Shown here: one piece after another, positions 44,222 through 53,260 of the stretch
How positions within the stretch are numbered: the stretch's first letter is position 1
Layout: every line of letters begins with the position of its first letter
NCBI RefSeq assembly: GCF_030812255.1
Contig: NZ_JAUSSH010000004.1
Location: 1 to 64,000 of the forward strand
Length of the DNA stretch: 64,000 bases
Reading direction: 5' to 3'
Source: Paeniglutamicibacter psychrophenolicus
Lineage (GTDB): Bacteria; Actinomycetota; Actinomycetes; Actinomycetales; Micrococcaceae
The notes under the pieces: generated by a model
Databases searched by the model: none
What the model was told of the DNA's origin: nothing
What the model saw: the letters and a program-made list of their open reading frames with translations, nothing else
Program-made: the position numbers and the translations under genes

Positions 44222-45235
44222 TCAAGATTTCTGGGATTGCATCATGCTGATCAGTGAAACGTTCACGATGTCCGCCACGGTTGCGCCGCGGGAGAGATCG
44301 TTGATCGGTGCGGCCAAGCCCTGCAGGATCGGCCCATAGGCCTGGGCGCCGGCGAGGCGTTGGGTGATCTTGTACCCGATGTTTCCGGCGGCCAGGTTGG
44401 GGAAGATGAAGACGTTGGCGTGCCCGGCCACCGCGGAACCCGGCGCCTTGGAAACGGCCACCGATTCAAGCAGCGCCGCATCGAATTGCAGTTCCCCGTC
44501 GATCTGCAGCGCCGGCTCGGCCGCCCGCGCCAGCGCCGTGGCCGTGCGGACCATCGAGATGCTTTCGTGCTCGGCGGAACCGGCGGTGGAGAAGGAGAGC
44601 ATCGCGACCGCCGGCTCCTGCCCGGTGAGCGTGGCGAAGGTGCGCGCGGTGGCGGTGGCGATGTGCGCCAATTGGGTGGAATCGGGGGTGGGGATCACCG
44701 CGCAGTCGCCGTAGCCCACGTAGCGTCCGTCGTTCAGCCGCATCAGGAACGAGGAGGAGATGGTGCCGCCCGCCTCGCGGGTTCCCACGACCCGAAGGGC
44801 CGCACGCAAGACCTCGGAGGTGGGCCGGGTGGCCCCGGCGACGGCTGCCGCCGCCAGACCCGCCGGGACCGCGGCGACGGCCAGGAACAGCGGGTCATCC
44901 ATCCACCCGGCGGTCTTCCCCGGCCCGAGCCCGGCGACAACCTCGGCGAGGTGGGCCCCGGCGGCGCTGTCCCTCAGCTCGGCGGTGTCCATGACGGTGG
45001 TGGCGTCCGTGAGCGTGACGCCCTCGGTGAGCGCGAGGGCGTTGATGCCCTCGCGCCCGCCGACCAGGATGACCTCCAGGCCGATCTCGTTGAGCACGCC
45101 GGCGGCGGTGATGGCCCGCGCGTCGTGCCCGTCGGCCAGGATGATGCGGCCCGAGGTGCCGGCCCAGTGGCCCGCGGTGAAGCGGGCCAGCATGTTTTCG
45201 TCGACCCCCTGGGGCCGCACCGGTGCGATGGTCAT
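44222..45235 (-). CDS. pta: Phosphate acetyltransferase (short form)
   Basis: A 337-residue enzyme of the PTA_PTB fold, without the N-terminal DRTGG/P-loop extension of the long form. It exchanges acetyl phosphate and CoA to acetyl-CoA, the step after Xsc. Conserved parts include GRIILADGHDARAITAA at the N-terminus, GTISSSFLMRL, the GYGDCAVIPTPDSTQLA strand, AMLSFSTAGSAEHESISMV, the ELQFDAAL region and the C-terminal VFIFPNLAAGNIGYKITQRL. It begins 20 bp after the tpa-like gene on the same strand, so the two form an operon. No ackA is adjacent, unlike the usual pta-ackA pair, in line with a function in sulfonate use rather than overflow metabolism. Confidence 0.93.
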   Translation of the reverse strand: MTIAPVRPQGVDENMLARFTAGHWAGTSGRIILADGHDARAITAAGVLNEIGLEVILVGGREGINALALTEGVTLTDATTVMDTAELRDSAAGAHLAEVVAGLGPGKTAGWMDDPLFLAVAAVPAGLAAAAVAGATRPTSEVLRAALRVVGTREAGGTISSSFLMRLNDGRYVGYGDCAVIPTPDSTQLAHIATATARTFATLTGQEPAVAMLSFSTAGSAEHESISMVRTATALARAAEPALQIDGELQFDAALLESVAVSKAPGSAVAGHANVFIFPNLAAGNIGYKITQRLAGAQAYGPILQGLAAPINDLSRGATVADIVNVSLISMMQSQKS

Positions 45236-45255
45236 CTGCTGTGCTTCCCTGGTTC

Positions 45256-46647
45256 CTAGACCGAGGCCAGGGCGGCGGGGGCCTTGAGGTAGCTGTCCAC
45301 CGCGCCCATGACGTGGTCGACCTTGTTCAGCAGGTCGTCGAGCACGTCCTGGTCGGCGACCAGCGGCGGGGAGAGCACCAGCATCGTCGCGCCGCGGTTG
45401 TCCGGGCGGGTGATGAGGTTGACCTCGCGCATGGCCTGCGGCATGATGCGGGTCAGCAGCGCCTTGGAATGCTCCGCGGTCAGCTCGCGGCCCTCGCTGC
45501 GGCTGCCCATGAGCTCGATGGAGTAGAAGAATCCGGTGCCGCGGTATTCCTTGATGCCGTCGTGCGCCGAGAGGATCGCGTCCAGCCCGTTCTGGAAGTA
45601 GGGCTCGAGGCTGCGCACGTTGCCCACGACGTTTTCTTCCTTCAGCGCGGTCAGGTTGGCGACGGCGGTGGCCGTGGCCACCGGGTGCCCGCCCCAGGTG
45701 GCCCCGTGGGTGAAGACCCCGGCCAGCGGCGAGGCGAGCATGGAATCGGCCAGCGGCTTGCGGATGATGACCCCGCCCAGCGGTGCATAGCCGGAGGTCG
45801 AGCCCTTGGCGAAGGTGATCATGTCCGGGACCACACCGTACTTGATGCTGCCGAACCACTCGCCGAGGCGGCCGAAGCCGGTGATGACCTCGTCGGCAAC
45901 CAGCAGGATGCCGTGCTCGTCGCAGATGGAACGCAGTTCCTGCCAGTAGCCCGCCGGCGGGACCAGGGCGCCGCGGGAGTTCTGCACCGGCTCGGCGAAG
46001 AGCGCGGCGATGGTGTGGGCGCCTTCGCGGGCAATGACCTCGCGGATGGCCTGCACGGAGGGCAGGTCAGCGGCGGAGCCGCCTTCCGGGACGACCTCGC
46101 CCAGGGTGTTCGGGACGTGGAAGACCCCGGGCATCAGCGTGCCGAAGGCTTCCTTGTAGGCCGGGATGCCGGTGACGGCCAGGGCGCCGAGGGTGGTGCC
46201 GTGGTAGGCCATGTCGCGGGCGATGATCTTGGTGCGCTCGGGCTGCCCCTGGCTGCGGTGGTACTGGCGGGCGAACTTGATGGCCGATTCGACGGCCTCG
46301 GAGCCGGAGTTCACGAAGAACACGACGTCCAGGTCGCCCGGGGCCAACTCGGCGATGGCGGTGGCGGCATCGACGGCGGCCGGGTGCGCCGAGCCCCAGT
46401 TGGTCCAGTAGGCCAGCTTGGACATCTGCTCGTACGCGGCCTTCGGGATGTCCTGGCGTCCGTGGCCGATGTTGGCGCAGAAGAGTCCGGCCAATCCGTC
46501 CAGGAACTTGTTGCCGTCTTCGTCGAAGAGGTAGCTTCCCTCGCCCCGGGTGATGATCGGCAGGTTCGGGTCGTTCCACACCTGGCCGGTGGTGAAGTGC
46601 GGGTAGAGATGCCGCTGTGCACGATTGCGGATATCTGAGTTGGTCAC
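45256..46647 (-). CDS. tpa: Class III aminotransferase, probable taurine-pyruvate aminotransferase
   Basis: A 463-residue PLP enzyme of the omega-aminotransferase group. Motifs: FFVNSGSEAVESAIKFARQYH, AYHGTTLGALAVTG, ADEVITGFGRLGEWFG with the PLP-ring Asp, and the Schiff-base Lys near residue 280 in TFAKGSTSGYAPLGG. Family members act on taurine, beta-alanine or putrescine with pyruvate as acceptor. The choice of taurine rests on context: pta follows by 20 bp and xsc is in the same region. The GTG at 46647 is preceded by GGAGGGG 6 nt upstream; extra upstream codons are unlike the family. Products would be sulfoacetaldehyde and L-alanine. Confidence 0.85.
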   Translation of the reverse strand: MTNSDIRNRAQRHLYPHFTTGQVWNDPNLPIITRGEGSYLFDEDGNKFLDGLAGLFCANIGHGRQDIPKAAYEQMSKLAYWTNWGSAHPAAVDAATAIAELAPGDLDVVFFVNSGSEAVESAIKFARQYHRSQGQPERTKIIARDMAYHGTTLGALAVTGIPAYKEAFGTLMPGVFHVPNTLGEVVPEGGSAADLPSVQAIREVIAREGAHTIAALFAEPVQNSRGALVPPAGYWQELRSICDEHGILLVADEVITGFGRLGEWFGSIKYGVVPDMITFAKGSTSGYAPLGGVIIRKPLADSMLASPLAGVFTHGATWGGHPVATATAVANLTALKEENVVGNVRSLEPYFQNGLDAILSAHDGIKEYRGTGFFYSIELMGSRSEGRELTAEHSKALLTRIMPQAMREVNLITRPDNRGATMLVLSPPLVADQDVLDDLLNKVDHVMGAVDSYLKAPAALASV

Positions 46648-46788
46648 GAGACCCCTCCATTCAAAGTTTTCCTGACAGGACCGGCAGCAACCTCGCTGCG
46701 GTCCTCGCCACACATGGCTTGCTGTGGTGTGTATCACTCTGCCCGTATGCTGGGCCCTTTCCCAGACCCAAATTGGCGTCCCTTTTTA

Positions 46789-46804
46789 GGTACCAGTTAC
46801 CTAC
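46789..46804 (-). promoter_or_regulatory. GGTA-rich repeat between alr and tpa
   Basis: On the minus strand directly after the alr stop the sequence reads GTAGGTAACTGGTACCTA, with GGTA repeated and a GGTACC palindrome. It lies about 145 bp upstream of the tpa start. MocR/TauR-type regulators bind direct or inverted repeats of comparable size, and one is encoded upstream, but no consensus can be proved here. Confidence 0.25.
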
Positions 46805-47986
46805 CTACAGGTAGATCCGTGGCACCCTGGACCCGATGCGGGTCAGCACCTCGTAGGGAATGGTCCCGGCGGCCGCGGCCCACGCCTCCACGTGCGGTTC
46901 CCCGGAGTCCCCGGGGCCAAAAAGCAGTGCCGCATCCCCGGCCGCGACATCGTCATCGCCCACGTCAACCACGAACTGGTCCATGCAGACCCGGCCCAGC
47001 ACCCGGTAGGCCCGGTTGCCGATGAGCACCGGGCCCGCGGAGCTGGCACTGCGGAAGACCCCGTCGGCGTAGCCCAGCGGCACCACCGCCAGCGTGGTCT
47101 GCCGTGCGGTGGATTCGGTGTGCCCGTAGGAAACCCCGGCGCCGGCCGGAGCGCGCTTGGTTTGCACGACCGCCGCGCCCAGGCTCATGGCCGGGCGCAA
47201 CGCGGGACCGTTCCCGCGGTCAGCCTCGGCCAGCGGGTTCACCCCGTAGACGGCCAGGCCGGGGCGGACCATGTCGAAGTGCGCCTCGGGGCTCGCCAGG
47301 GTCGCGGCGGAGTTGGCGATGTGGCACAGCGTCGGCTCCAGCCCCAGGGCGCGGGCCGTGGCGATCGCCTGCCGGAAGACCTCCAGCTGCGCGGGAAGCG
47401 ATGGGTGTCCCGGCTCGTCCGCGCAGGCCAGGTGGGACCAGATGCCCAGCACCCGGATCCTGCCTTCGGTTTCGAGCTCCCGGGCCGCGGCACAGAGCCC
47501 GGGCCAGTCCCCGGGCGTTGCCCCGCCGCGCCACATCCCGGTGTCGATCTTCAGGTGGATCCGCGGCACGGCGCCGACCTGTTGCCCGGCATCCGCGATT
47601 TCCCGCAGCTGGCCCAGCGAGTAGGCGGCCAGCTCGATGTCCTCGGCGATCGCCCGGCCGTAGGGTGCACCGGGTGCCGACAGCCAGGAGAAGAGCGGGG
47701 CGGTGATCCCGGCCGCGCGCACCGCGAAGGCCTCCTCGAGCACCGCGGTGCCCAGGTAGTCGGCGCCGCCCTCCAACGCGGCCCGGGCCGCGGGCACGAT
47801 GCCGTGTCCGTAGCCGTCGGCCTTGAGCACGGCCAGGACCTTGGCGCCCTTCGCGACCTCGCGCAGGGCCCGCACGTTGGCGGTGATCGCGGCGGTCTCG
47901 ATGTAGGCCGCGCGTTGCGGCACGAACCCCTCGTCGTTGCGGTAAGCGGATGCGGCGGTGTTCTTGAGCGTGCTTGACCGGTTCAT
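46805..47986 (-). CDS. alr: Alanine racemase
   Basis: A 393-residue fold-type III PLP enzyme interconverting L- and D-alanine. The PLP lysine is K55 in LAVLKADGYGHG; the second catalytic base is Tyr in GVSYGHTESTARQTTLAVVPLGYADG, of which GVSYGHTES holds it. HLKIDTGMWRGG, HIANSAATL and RVCMDQFVVDVG are family signatures. The gene lies directly upstream of tpa on the same strand. In this setting it could convert alanine formed by Tpa into D-alanine for DadA, apart from a wall-synthesis function. Whether another alr exists elsewhere cannot be seen. AAGGAG lies 10 nt before the ATG at 47986. Confidence 0.92.
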   Translation of the reverse strand: MNRSSTLKNTAASAYRNDEGFVPQRAAYIETAAITANVRALREVAKGAKVLAVLKADGYGHGIVPAARAALEGGADYLGTAVLEEAFAVRAAGITAPLFSWLSAPGAPYGRAIAEDIELAAYSLGQLREIADAGQQVGAVPRIHLKIDTGMWRGGATPGDWPGLCAAARELETEGRIRVLGIWSHLACADEPGHPSLPAQLEVFRQAIATARALGLEPTLCHIANSAATLASPEAHFDMVRPGLAVYGVNPLAEADRGNGPALRPAMSLGAAVVQTKRAPAGAGVSYGHTESTARQTTLAVVPLGYADGVFRSASSAGPVLIGNRAYRVLGRVCMDQFVVDVGDDDVAAGDAALLFGPGDSGEPHVEAWAAAAGTIPYEVLTRIGSRVPRIYL

Positions 47987-48108
47987 GGCATGGACTCCTT
48001 CGTCGTGGGTGCGCTTCGGCGCCGTTGGGTTCAACTGTTCTTCACCTTCGGCGCCCGGCCCAGATCCAGATCGGGGGCGCTTCCTTGGGTCCACCGCGGT
48101 GCGGCGCG

Positions 48109-49620
48109 TTACCGCGCAGGCAGGGCGGCGATGACCCGGCCCAGTTCCTTGATGCCGGGGCGGATGGCCTCGAGGGAAATCGCGGCGAAGCCCAGGCGGA
48201 AGTGGTTGCGGTTGGCTTCGGGGTCGTCGAAGAACACGTCCCCGCGCTCGATCACGATCCCGGCCTCCAGTGCCGCGGCCGCCAGCGCGACGCAGTCCAG
48301 CCCCTCGGGCCCGCGGATCCAGATGCTCACCCCGCCCGGGGGCGCGGTGATCGTCCACGGCACGAACTCCTCCAGTGCCTCGACGAGCACCTGCCACTTG
48401 CGCGCCAGCTGGGTGCGGCGCCGGGAGATCGTGCGGTGGTACTGCCCGGATTCGATCAGCAGGGCCATGGCCCGCTGCGGGTGGCCGGGGATGTGGCGGA
48501 TCTTGTAGCGGCGCTGGTTGCGCAGCTCGGTGACCAGCTCGGCCTCGGCCACCAGGTAGCCCATGCGCAGCCCCGGGGCCAGGAACTTGGTGAAGGAGCC
48601 CAGATAGATGACGTGCTCGGAGTCCGGCAGCGCCTTGAGCGCCGGGGTGGGCTTGCCGCGGTAGCGGAACTCGGAGTCGTAGTCGTCCTCGATGACCAGC
48701 GCCCCGGTTTCCCGGGTGCCGTCGAGGATCTGCCGGCGCCGGGACCCCGAGAGCGTGACGTTGGTGGGGCTGTGGTGGCTGGGGGTCAGGTAGAGCAAAT
48801 CCAGCTCGCCCAGGGATGCGGTCGGGACCAGCCCGTGCTCGTCCACCTCCAGCGGGCGCAGCGTCGCCCCGGTGCGGGCAAAGGTGTGCCGCGCATCGAC
48901 GTACCCGGGGTTTTCGACGCCCACCAGGGTGTTGGTGCCCATCATGGTTTGCGCCAGCAGGTCCAGGCCCTGCTGGGAGCCGGCGGTGATGAGGATGTTC
49001 TCGGGCCGGGCCAGGATGCCGCGGGCAGGAAGCACGTGCTTGCACAGGACCTCGACCAGGAACGGGTCGTCCTCGTCGACGGAGTCGCGCAGCGAGTAGA
49101 ACAGGTGCGGCGGGTCCAGTGCGTCGCGCAGTGCCCGGGACCAGCCCAGCCGCGGGAAGTCGCGCTCGTCGACCTGCCCGGCCACGAACGGGTAGGGGTA
49201 GCTGGACCAGTCGCGGACCTTGGTGATCTCGGGCATCCCGGCGTCCTGGCGGGGACGGATGTGCCGGGACCAGTCCACCGTCGAGCCCGCGGCAGGAGCC
49301 GCGGCGGACTCCGGGGCCGCCTTGCGCAGCATCTGGGTGTTGATGAAGTAGCCGCGCCGCGAGTGGGACTCGATGATGCCCGACGCGAGCATTTCCTGGT
49401 AGGCGGCGTTCACGGTGTTGCGCGAGAGTCCCAGTTCCCGGGCCAGTTCCCGGGAGGAGGGCAGCGGCAGGTTGGGCACCAGCGAGCCGGAGAGGATCTG
49501 GTGCTCCAGGGCCTGGCGCAGCTGCCGGTACAGCGGCTCCCCGGAATCCGAGCTGACCGCGATCGGGGCGCGGACCAGCCCGTGGCGCGACGGGGGGAGG
49601 TGCGGGTTCGGTGGCGTCAT
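48109..49620 (-). CDS. MocR-family regulator (GntR HTH plus aminotransferase domain), TauR-like
   Basis: A 503-residue protein. Residues about 20-95 are a GntR-type winged helix (GEPLYRQLRQALEHQILSG, then LPSSRELARELGLSRNTV). A class I aminotransferase-like domain follows with the PLP lysine in YLGSFTKFLAPGLRMGYL and the conserved IEDDYDSEFRY. MocR proteins sense PLP adducts of amino compounds, and TauR and GabR are members that activate taurine or GABA genes. Position upstream of alr-tpa-pta-permease on the same strand makes it the likely taurine sensor. It is 20 bp downstream of the universal stress gene, and 122 bp before alr. Confidence 0.9.
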   Translation of the reverse strand: MTPPNPHLPPSRHGLVRAPIAVSSDSGEPLYRQLRQALEHQILSGSLVPNLPLPSSRELARELGLSRNTVNAAYQEMLASGIIESHSRRGYFINTQMLRKAAPESAAAPAAGSTVDWSRHIRPRQDAGMPEITKVRDWSSYPYPFVAGQVDERDFPRLGWSRALRDALDPPHLFYSLRDSVDEDDPFLVEVLCKHVLPARGILARPENILITAGSQQGLDLLAQTMMGTNTLVGVENPGYVDARHTFARTGATLRPLEVDEHGLVPTASLGELDLLYLTPSHHSPTNVTLSGSRRRQILDGTRETGALVIEDDYDSEFRYRGKPTPALKALPDSEHVIYLGSFTKFLAPGLRMGYLVAEAELVTELRNQRRYKIRHIPGHPQRAMALLIESGQYHRTISRRRTQLARKWQVLVEALEEFVPWTITAPPGGVSIWIRGPEGLDCVALAAAALEAGIVIERGDVFFDDPEANRNHFRLGFAAISLEAIRPGIKELGRVIAALPAR

Positions 49621-49639
49621 GGATGGTCCGGGCGCGGCC

Positions 49640-50536
49640 CTAGATGCGTCCCGGCCGGCCAGCCGCCGGGACCGGGACGTGGAAGCGCGGAACCACGACC
49701 ATGGGCACCGGCAACGCGCGCAGCATCTTGTTGGCGGTGGATCCCAGGAAGATCCGGCTGCGTTCGGCCAGGCGGGAGGAGCCGATCATCACGATTTCCG
49801 ACTCGTCCCAGTCCAGGGATTCGATGGCCGCCTCCGTGGATTTCCCCTGCGCCACGTCGGCGGTGACAATGGTGCGGGCCCGCACCCCTTCGATGGCGCG
49901 TTCCAGCGTCGCGGCGGCATGTGCGCGGGCCCACCGCCCTGCGTCGGCATGGCCTGGATCCCCGTCCAGGGCCACCAGGGAGATCAGCCGCAGCGGCACG
50001 TGGCGGATCGCGGCGGAATCCACGGCGACCTCCAGCACCGAGTCGGCTCCCGTGCGGGTTCCCAGGGCGCAGGTGATCCGGGTGATTTCCCGCGGCGGCA
50101 GGTACCCGGAAGGCGCCAGGGCCACGGGCACCGGGGAGGAATGCAGCAGCGCGTTGGCCACGGATCCGACGGTGAAGCGCCGGAACGGCCCGTGGCTGGC
50201 CGCGCCCACCACCACCAGGTCCGCCTTGAACGCGGAGACGGCCTCGAGCAGCCCCTCGGCCATCGAGTCGGCAAAGCGGATGTGGGTGCGCGCGGTCATG
50301 CTCGAGGGGACCAGGGCCAGCGCGCGGTCCATCCACTTCTGCGCGGACTGCTGCAGGAACTGCTGGTAGACGCGCTCGCTGTGCGATCCCGCGTCCTCGG
50401 GCGCGGCCCCGCGGATGATGTGGACCAGCTCCAGTTCGGCTTGCGTCGGCGCGGCCAGCGATTTGGACAGGGCCAGGGCCAGCGAGATCGCCTCGCGGCC
50501 GCGCTTGTCCGCAAGGCATCCGACGACATACTTCAT
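49640..50536 (-). CDS. Universal stress protein with two USP domains
   Basis: A 298-residue tandem UspA-fold protein. Each half ends with an ATP-binding G-2x-G-9x-G-S/T signature: GAASHGPFRRFTVGSVAN in the first and GSSRLAERSRIFLGSTAN, shortened at the first Gly spacing, in the second. The first domain begins MKYVVGCLADKRG, where the usual Asp after the first strand is a Cys-Leu pair. The function is unspecific; such proteins respond to stress or energy state. It lies 20 bp upstream of the mocR gene on the same strand and so may be co-transcribed with it. Confidence 0.9.
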   Translation of the reverse strand: MKYVVGCLADKRGREAISLALALSKSLAAPTQAELELVHIIRGAAPEDAGSHSERVYQQFLQQSAQKWMDRALALVPSSMTARTHIRFADSMAEGLLEAVSAFKADLVVVGAASHGPFRRFTVGSVANALLHSSPVPVALAPSGYLPPREITRITCALGTRTGADSVLEVAVDSAAIRHVPLRLISLVALDGDPGHADAGRWARAHAAATLERAIEGVRARTIVTADVAQGKSTEAAIESLDWDESEIVMIGSSRLAERSRIFLGSTANKMLRALPVPMVVVPRFHVPVPAAGRPGRI

Positions 50537-50643
50537 TTCAGTGGCCCCTTCGGTGGGAGTTCGGCAGGCGGTGCTGCGTGCTCCCCATACCTACCAGCAA
50601 TGCCCGGCGGGCGGAAAGCATGACGATTGTGTGACGCAGTGCA

Positions 50644-52143
50644 CTACTTGTCGCCGGAGTGCTGGGCCAGGAAGGAATACACCTCGGTCTCGTCCACGCC
50701 GGGGAAGGCACCCTGCGGCATGGCGGCCAGCAGGTGGGTCTGGGCACGGGCGCTGGGCCAGGCCTGCCCGGCCCATTGCTTCTGGAGTTCCAGCGGCGGG
50801 CGCCGGCAGCACGATTCGTCCGGGCAGGTGGAGATGGAGCGCTCGGTGGTGTCGCGCCCGCGGAACCACTTCACGTGCACGTACGGCACCCCGATGCTCA
50901 GCGAGAACTTCCCGGTGGTGGATCGCTCGGTCCGCGCGGTGCACCAGAACGTGCCGGCGACCGTGTCGGTGTATTGGTTGTAGGCGCTGAACTGGTCGGC
51001 CACGTCGAAGACCTCGCGGCTGGTCCAGTGCCGGCAGACCGACTGGCCCTCGATGGCGCCGATGTGGTCCATCGGGAAGTTCACCCCGTCGTTCTCGTAG
51101 GCCTTGTGGATGATGCCGGACTCGTGCACCTTCTGGAAGTGCACCGTGATTCCCAGGTGCTCGGTGGCCAGGTTGGTGAAGCGGTGGGCCGCGGTCTCAT
51201 AGGACACCGCGAAGGCGTCCCGGATGTCCTCGACCGCGAGCTCGCGGGCACTCTTGGCGCGCTGCAGGAATTCCACCGTGGCCTTTTCCGGCATCATCAG
51301 GGAGGCTGCGAAGTAGTTGGTGGCCACGCGCTGGCGCAGGAACTCGGCGTAGTCGCCCGGGGTGGCGTGGCCCAGCACGTGGTGCCCGAACGCCTGCAGC
51401 AGCACCGAGCGGGTCGAGTGCTCGGAACGCTGGGACTGGGTGAGGTAGACCCGCATGTTCTTCAGGTCGGTGACCGAGCGGGTGGAGTGCGGCAGGTCCG
51501 AGACGTTGTGCAGCGAGAATCCCAGGTGCGAGGCGATGTCCGCGACCTCGTGGTGCGAGAGCGGTCCGGTGGCATGGCCGATGGCCTTGAGCACCTTGGC
51601 CGCTTCCTTCTCGATCTCCGGGTAGTAGTTGTTGCGCTCGCGCATTTCCCCGCGCAGCTCGGCATTGGCGCGCCGGGCTTCCTCGGGCGTTGCGGATTGC
51701 TCGTTGAGCCGGCGTTCCAGCTCGCCCTGCAACCCGACCAGGGACTCGAGCACGTCCATGGGCAGCCGCGAGGAAATGCGCACCTTGGGCAACCCCAGCG
51801 CCTGGTAGAGCGGGCCGCGCTGGGCCCGCTCGAGTTCGATTTCCAGGGCCGCCCGCTTGGTGGGCGGCTCGGCCCCGAGCAGTTCCTCGAGCCCCACGCC
51901 GAAGACCGAAGCCAGCGACTTGAGCATGCTCAGCTTGGGTTCGCGCTTCCCGTTTTCCATCAGCGAGAGCTGGCTCGGCGCCGTTCCCACGGCCGCCGAG
52001 AGATCGTCGAGGGTCATCGCCTTGGCCTTGCGCAGATGGCGAATCCGCCGGCCCAGGGAAATGATGTCCAGCTCTTCGGCGTCTTCCGGGGACAGGATGC
52101 TCTTTTCCGGCGCTGCGGGCCGGTTCCATGTGGGGGTGCTCAC
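50644..52143 (-). CDS. ramB: RamB/ScfR-type regulator (XRE HTH, ImmA/IrrE-like, DUF2083)
   Basis: A 499-residue regulator with an N-terminal Xre helix-turn-helix (LGRRIRHLRKAKAMTLDDLS, then VGTAPSQLSLMENGKREP), a helical linker, an ImmA/IrrE-like metallopeptidase remnant (QAFGHHVLGH, where the usual HExxH Glu is replaced) and a C-terminal short-chain fatty acyl regulator domain ending in a Cys cluster (STCPDESCC). Such proteins (RamB, PrpR) sense acyl-CoA and control acetate and propionate genes such as pta, aceA and prp. Position next to the taurine region, whose product is acetyl-CoA via Pta, fits. The GTG at 52143 lacks a ribosome site; TACCCT lies 6 nt upstream, suggesting a leaderless transcript. 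Confidence 0.87.
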   Translation of the reverse strand: MSTPTWNRPAAPEKSILSPEDAEELDIISLGRRIRHLRKAKAMTLDDLSAAVGTAPSQLSLMENGKREPKLSMLKSLASVFGVGLEELLGAEPPTKRAALEIELERAQRGPLYQALGLPKVRISSRLPMDVLESLVGLQGELERRLNEQSATPEEARRANAELRGEMRERNNYYPEIEKEAAKVLKAIGHATGPLSHHEVADIASHLGFSLHNVSDLPHSTRSVTDLKNMRVYLTQSQRSEHSTRSVLLQAFGHHVLGHATPGDYAEFLRQRVATNYFAASLMMPEKATVEFLQRAKSARELAVEDIRDAFAVSYETAAHRFTNLATEHLGITVHFQKVHESGIIHKAYENDGVNFPMDHIGAIEGQSVCRHWTSREVFDVADQFSAYNQYTDTVAGTFWCTARTERSTTGKFSLSIGVPYVHVKWFRGRDTTERSISTCPDESCCRRPPLELQKQWAGQAWPSARAQTHLLAAMPQGAFPGVDETEVYSFLAQHSGDK

Positions 52144-52441
52144 TTTTTCAGGGTACGCGAAGAAGTGGAGATCTTCCCAGTACTTTGCCCGATCGGGAGA
52201 GGGTGGAAACCCCAAAAGACGGGTTTCGTGCAATTCTTGTCGCGGGCCACCTGCCGGAACGGCTTTCCGCGAGCCACCCGAATGCGTCCGGCTTCCGCGC
52301 GATGGACGGACGGTTCCTGCGGCGGATGCCACGCATCCTGGCAATTTCGGGGAAGCGGCCGGTGCAGAAAGCCTGAAACCGGATGTCGGACCGCCGTACG
52401 GACCCTGGAGGGGGTTGCGGCGGCCTTTCCGCACTGACAGC

Positions 52442-53239
52442 ATGAAACCGGTGACCGCACTTGCGAAATACCTCGAAGCCTACGACGACCAGCTCCGCAC
52501 GGACGCCGAGACACCCAGCGCGATCCGGGTCGACCTGCTGGGCCCCCTGCGATTGGTGACCTTTGCCGGCGGGCGCGGTTTCATCACCTACCGCGATCTG
52601 GGGGACCTGGACGGGCGCCGCATCGCGGCACTCGTTGGCCGGGTGCTGGACCACTTCCGCGCCGATCCCGAGATCACCCGCGTCGAGTGGAAGAGCCGCG
52701 GCCACGACCGCGCCCCGGGGTTGCACGAGGCGTTGCTGGCGCACGGCTTCCTGCCCGACGAGCCCGAGTCGATCATGATCGGGGCCCTCGAGAGCCTGTG
52801 CACCGATGTCCCCATGCCCGCAGGGGTGTCGTTGCGGCGGATCAGCAGCGATGCCGATGTCCGCGCCATGGGCGCGATGGCCCAGGAAGCCTTCGGCGAC
52901 CCCGCCGAGACCCGGCTTGCCGAAGCACTCATCTCGCGCCTGGCGCGCAACGACGGCATGGAGCTGTGGGTCGCCGAAACCGACGGGCGCATGGTCGGTG
53001 CCGGCCGGCTCGAGCCCGTGCCGAACACCGACTTCGCGGGCATCTGGGGCGGTGCCACCCTCGCGGCTTACCGCGGGCGCGGCATCTACCGTGCGTTGAC
53101 GGCGGCCCGGGCGCGCTCGGCGCTGGCGGCGGGCAAGACGCTGGTCCACAGCGATTCGACGGAGTATTCCAGGCCCATCCTGGAACGCTCCGGCCTGTTC
53201 AAGGTCTCGACAACCACGCCCTACAACTGGTCGCGCTAA
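52442..53239 (+). CDS. GNAT-family N-acetyltransferase
   Basis: A 265-residue protein with a GNAT domain in its C-terminal half: MELWVAETDGRMVGAGRLEP (beta-4), GIWGGATLAAYRGRGIYRAL carrying the acetyl-CoA pyrophosphate loop (RGRGIYR), and KTLVHSDSTEYSRPILERSG. The N-terminal half is probably a degenerate second GNAT repeat (VEWKSRGHDRAPGLHEALLA). The substrate is unknown. The ATG at 52442 is the first that fits the fold. It converges on the DszC-like gene with a 21-bp gap. Confidence 0.85.
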   Translation: MKPVTALAKYLEAYDDQLRTDAETPSAIRVDLLGPLRLVTFAGGRGFITYRDLGDLDGRRIAALVGRVLDHFRADPEITRVEWKSRGHDRAPGLHEALLAHGFLPDEPESIMIGALESLCTDVPMPAGVSLRRISSDADVRAMGAMAQEAFGDPAETRLAEALISRLARNDGMELWVAETDGRMVGAGRLEPVPNTDFAGIWGGATLAAYRGRGIYRALTAARARSALAAGKTLVHSDSTEYSRPILERSGLFKVSTTTPYNWSR

Positions 53240-53260
53240 GCCCGAAGACCCGCCGCCCGA

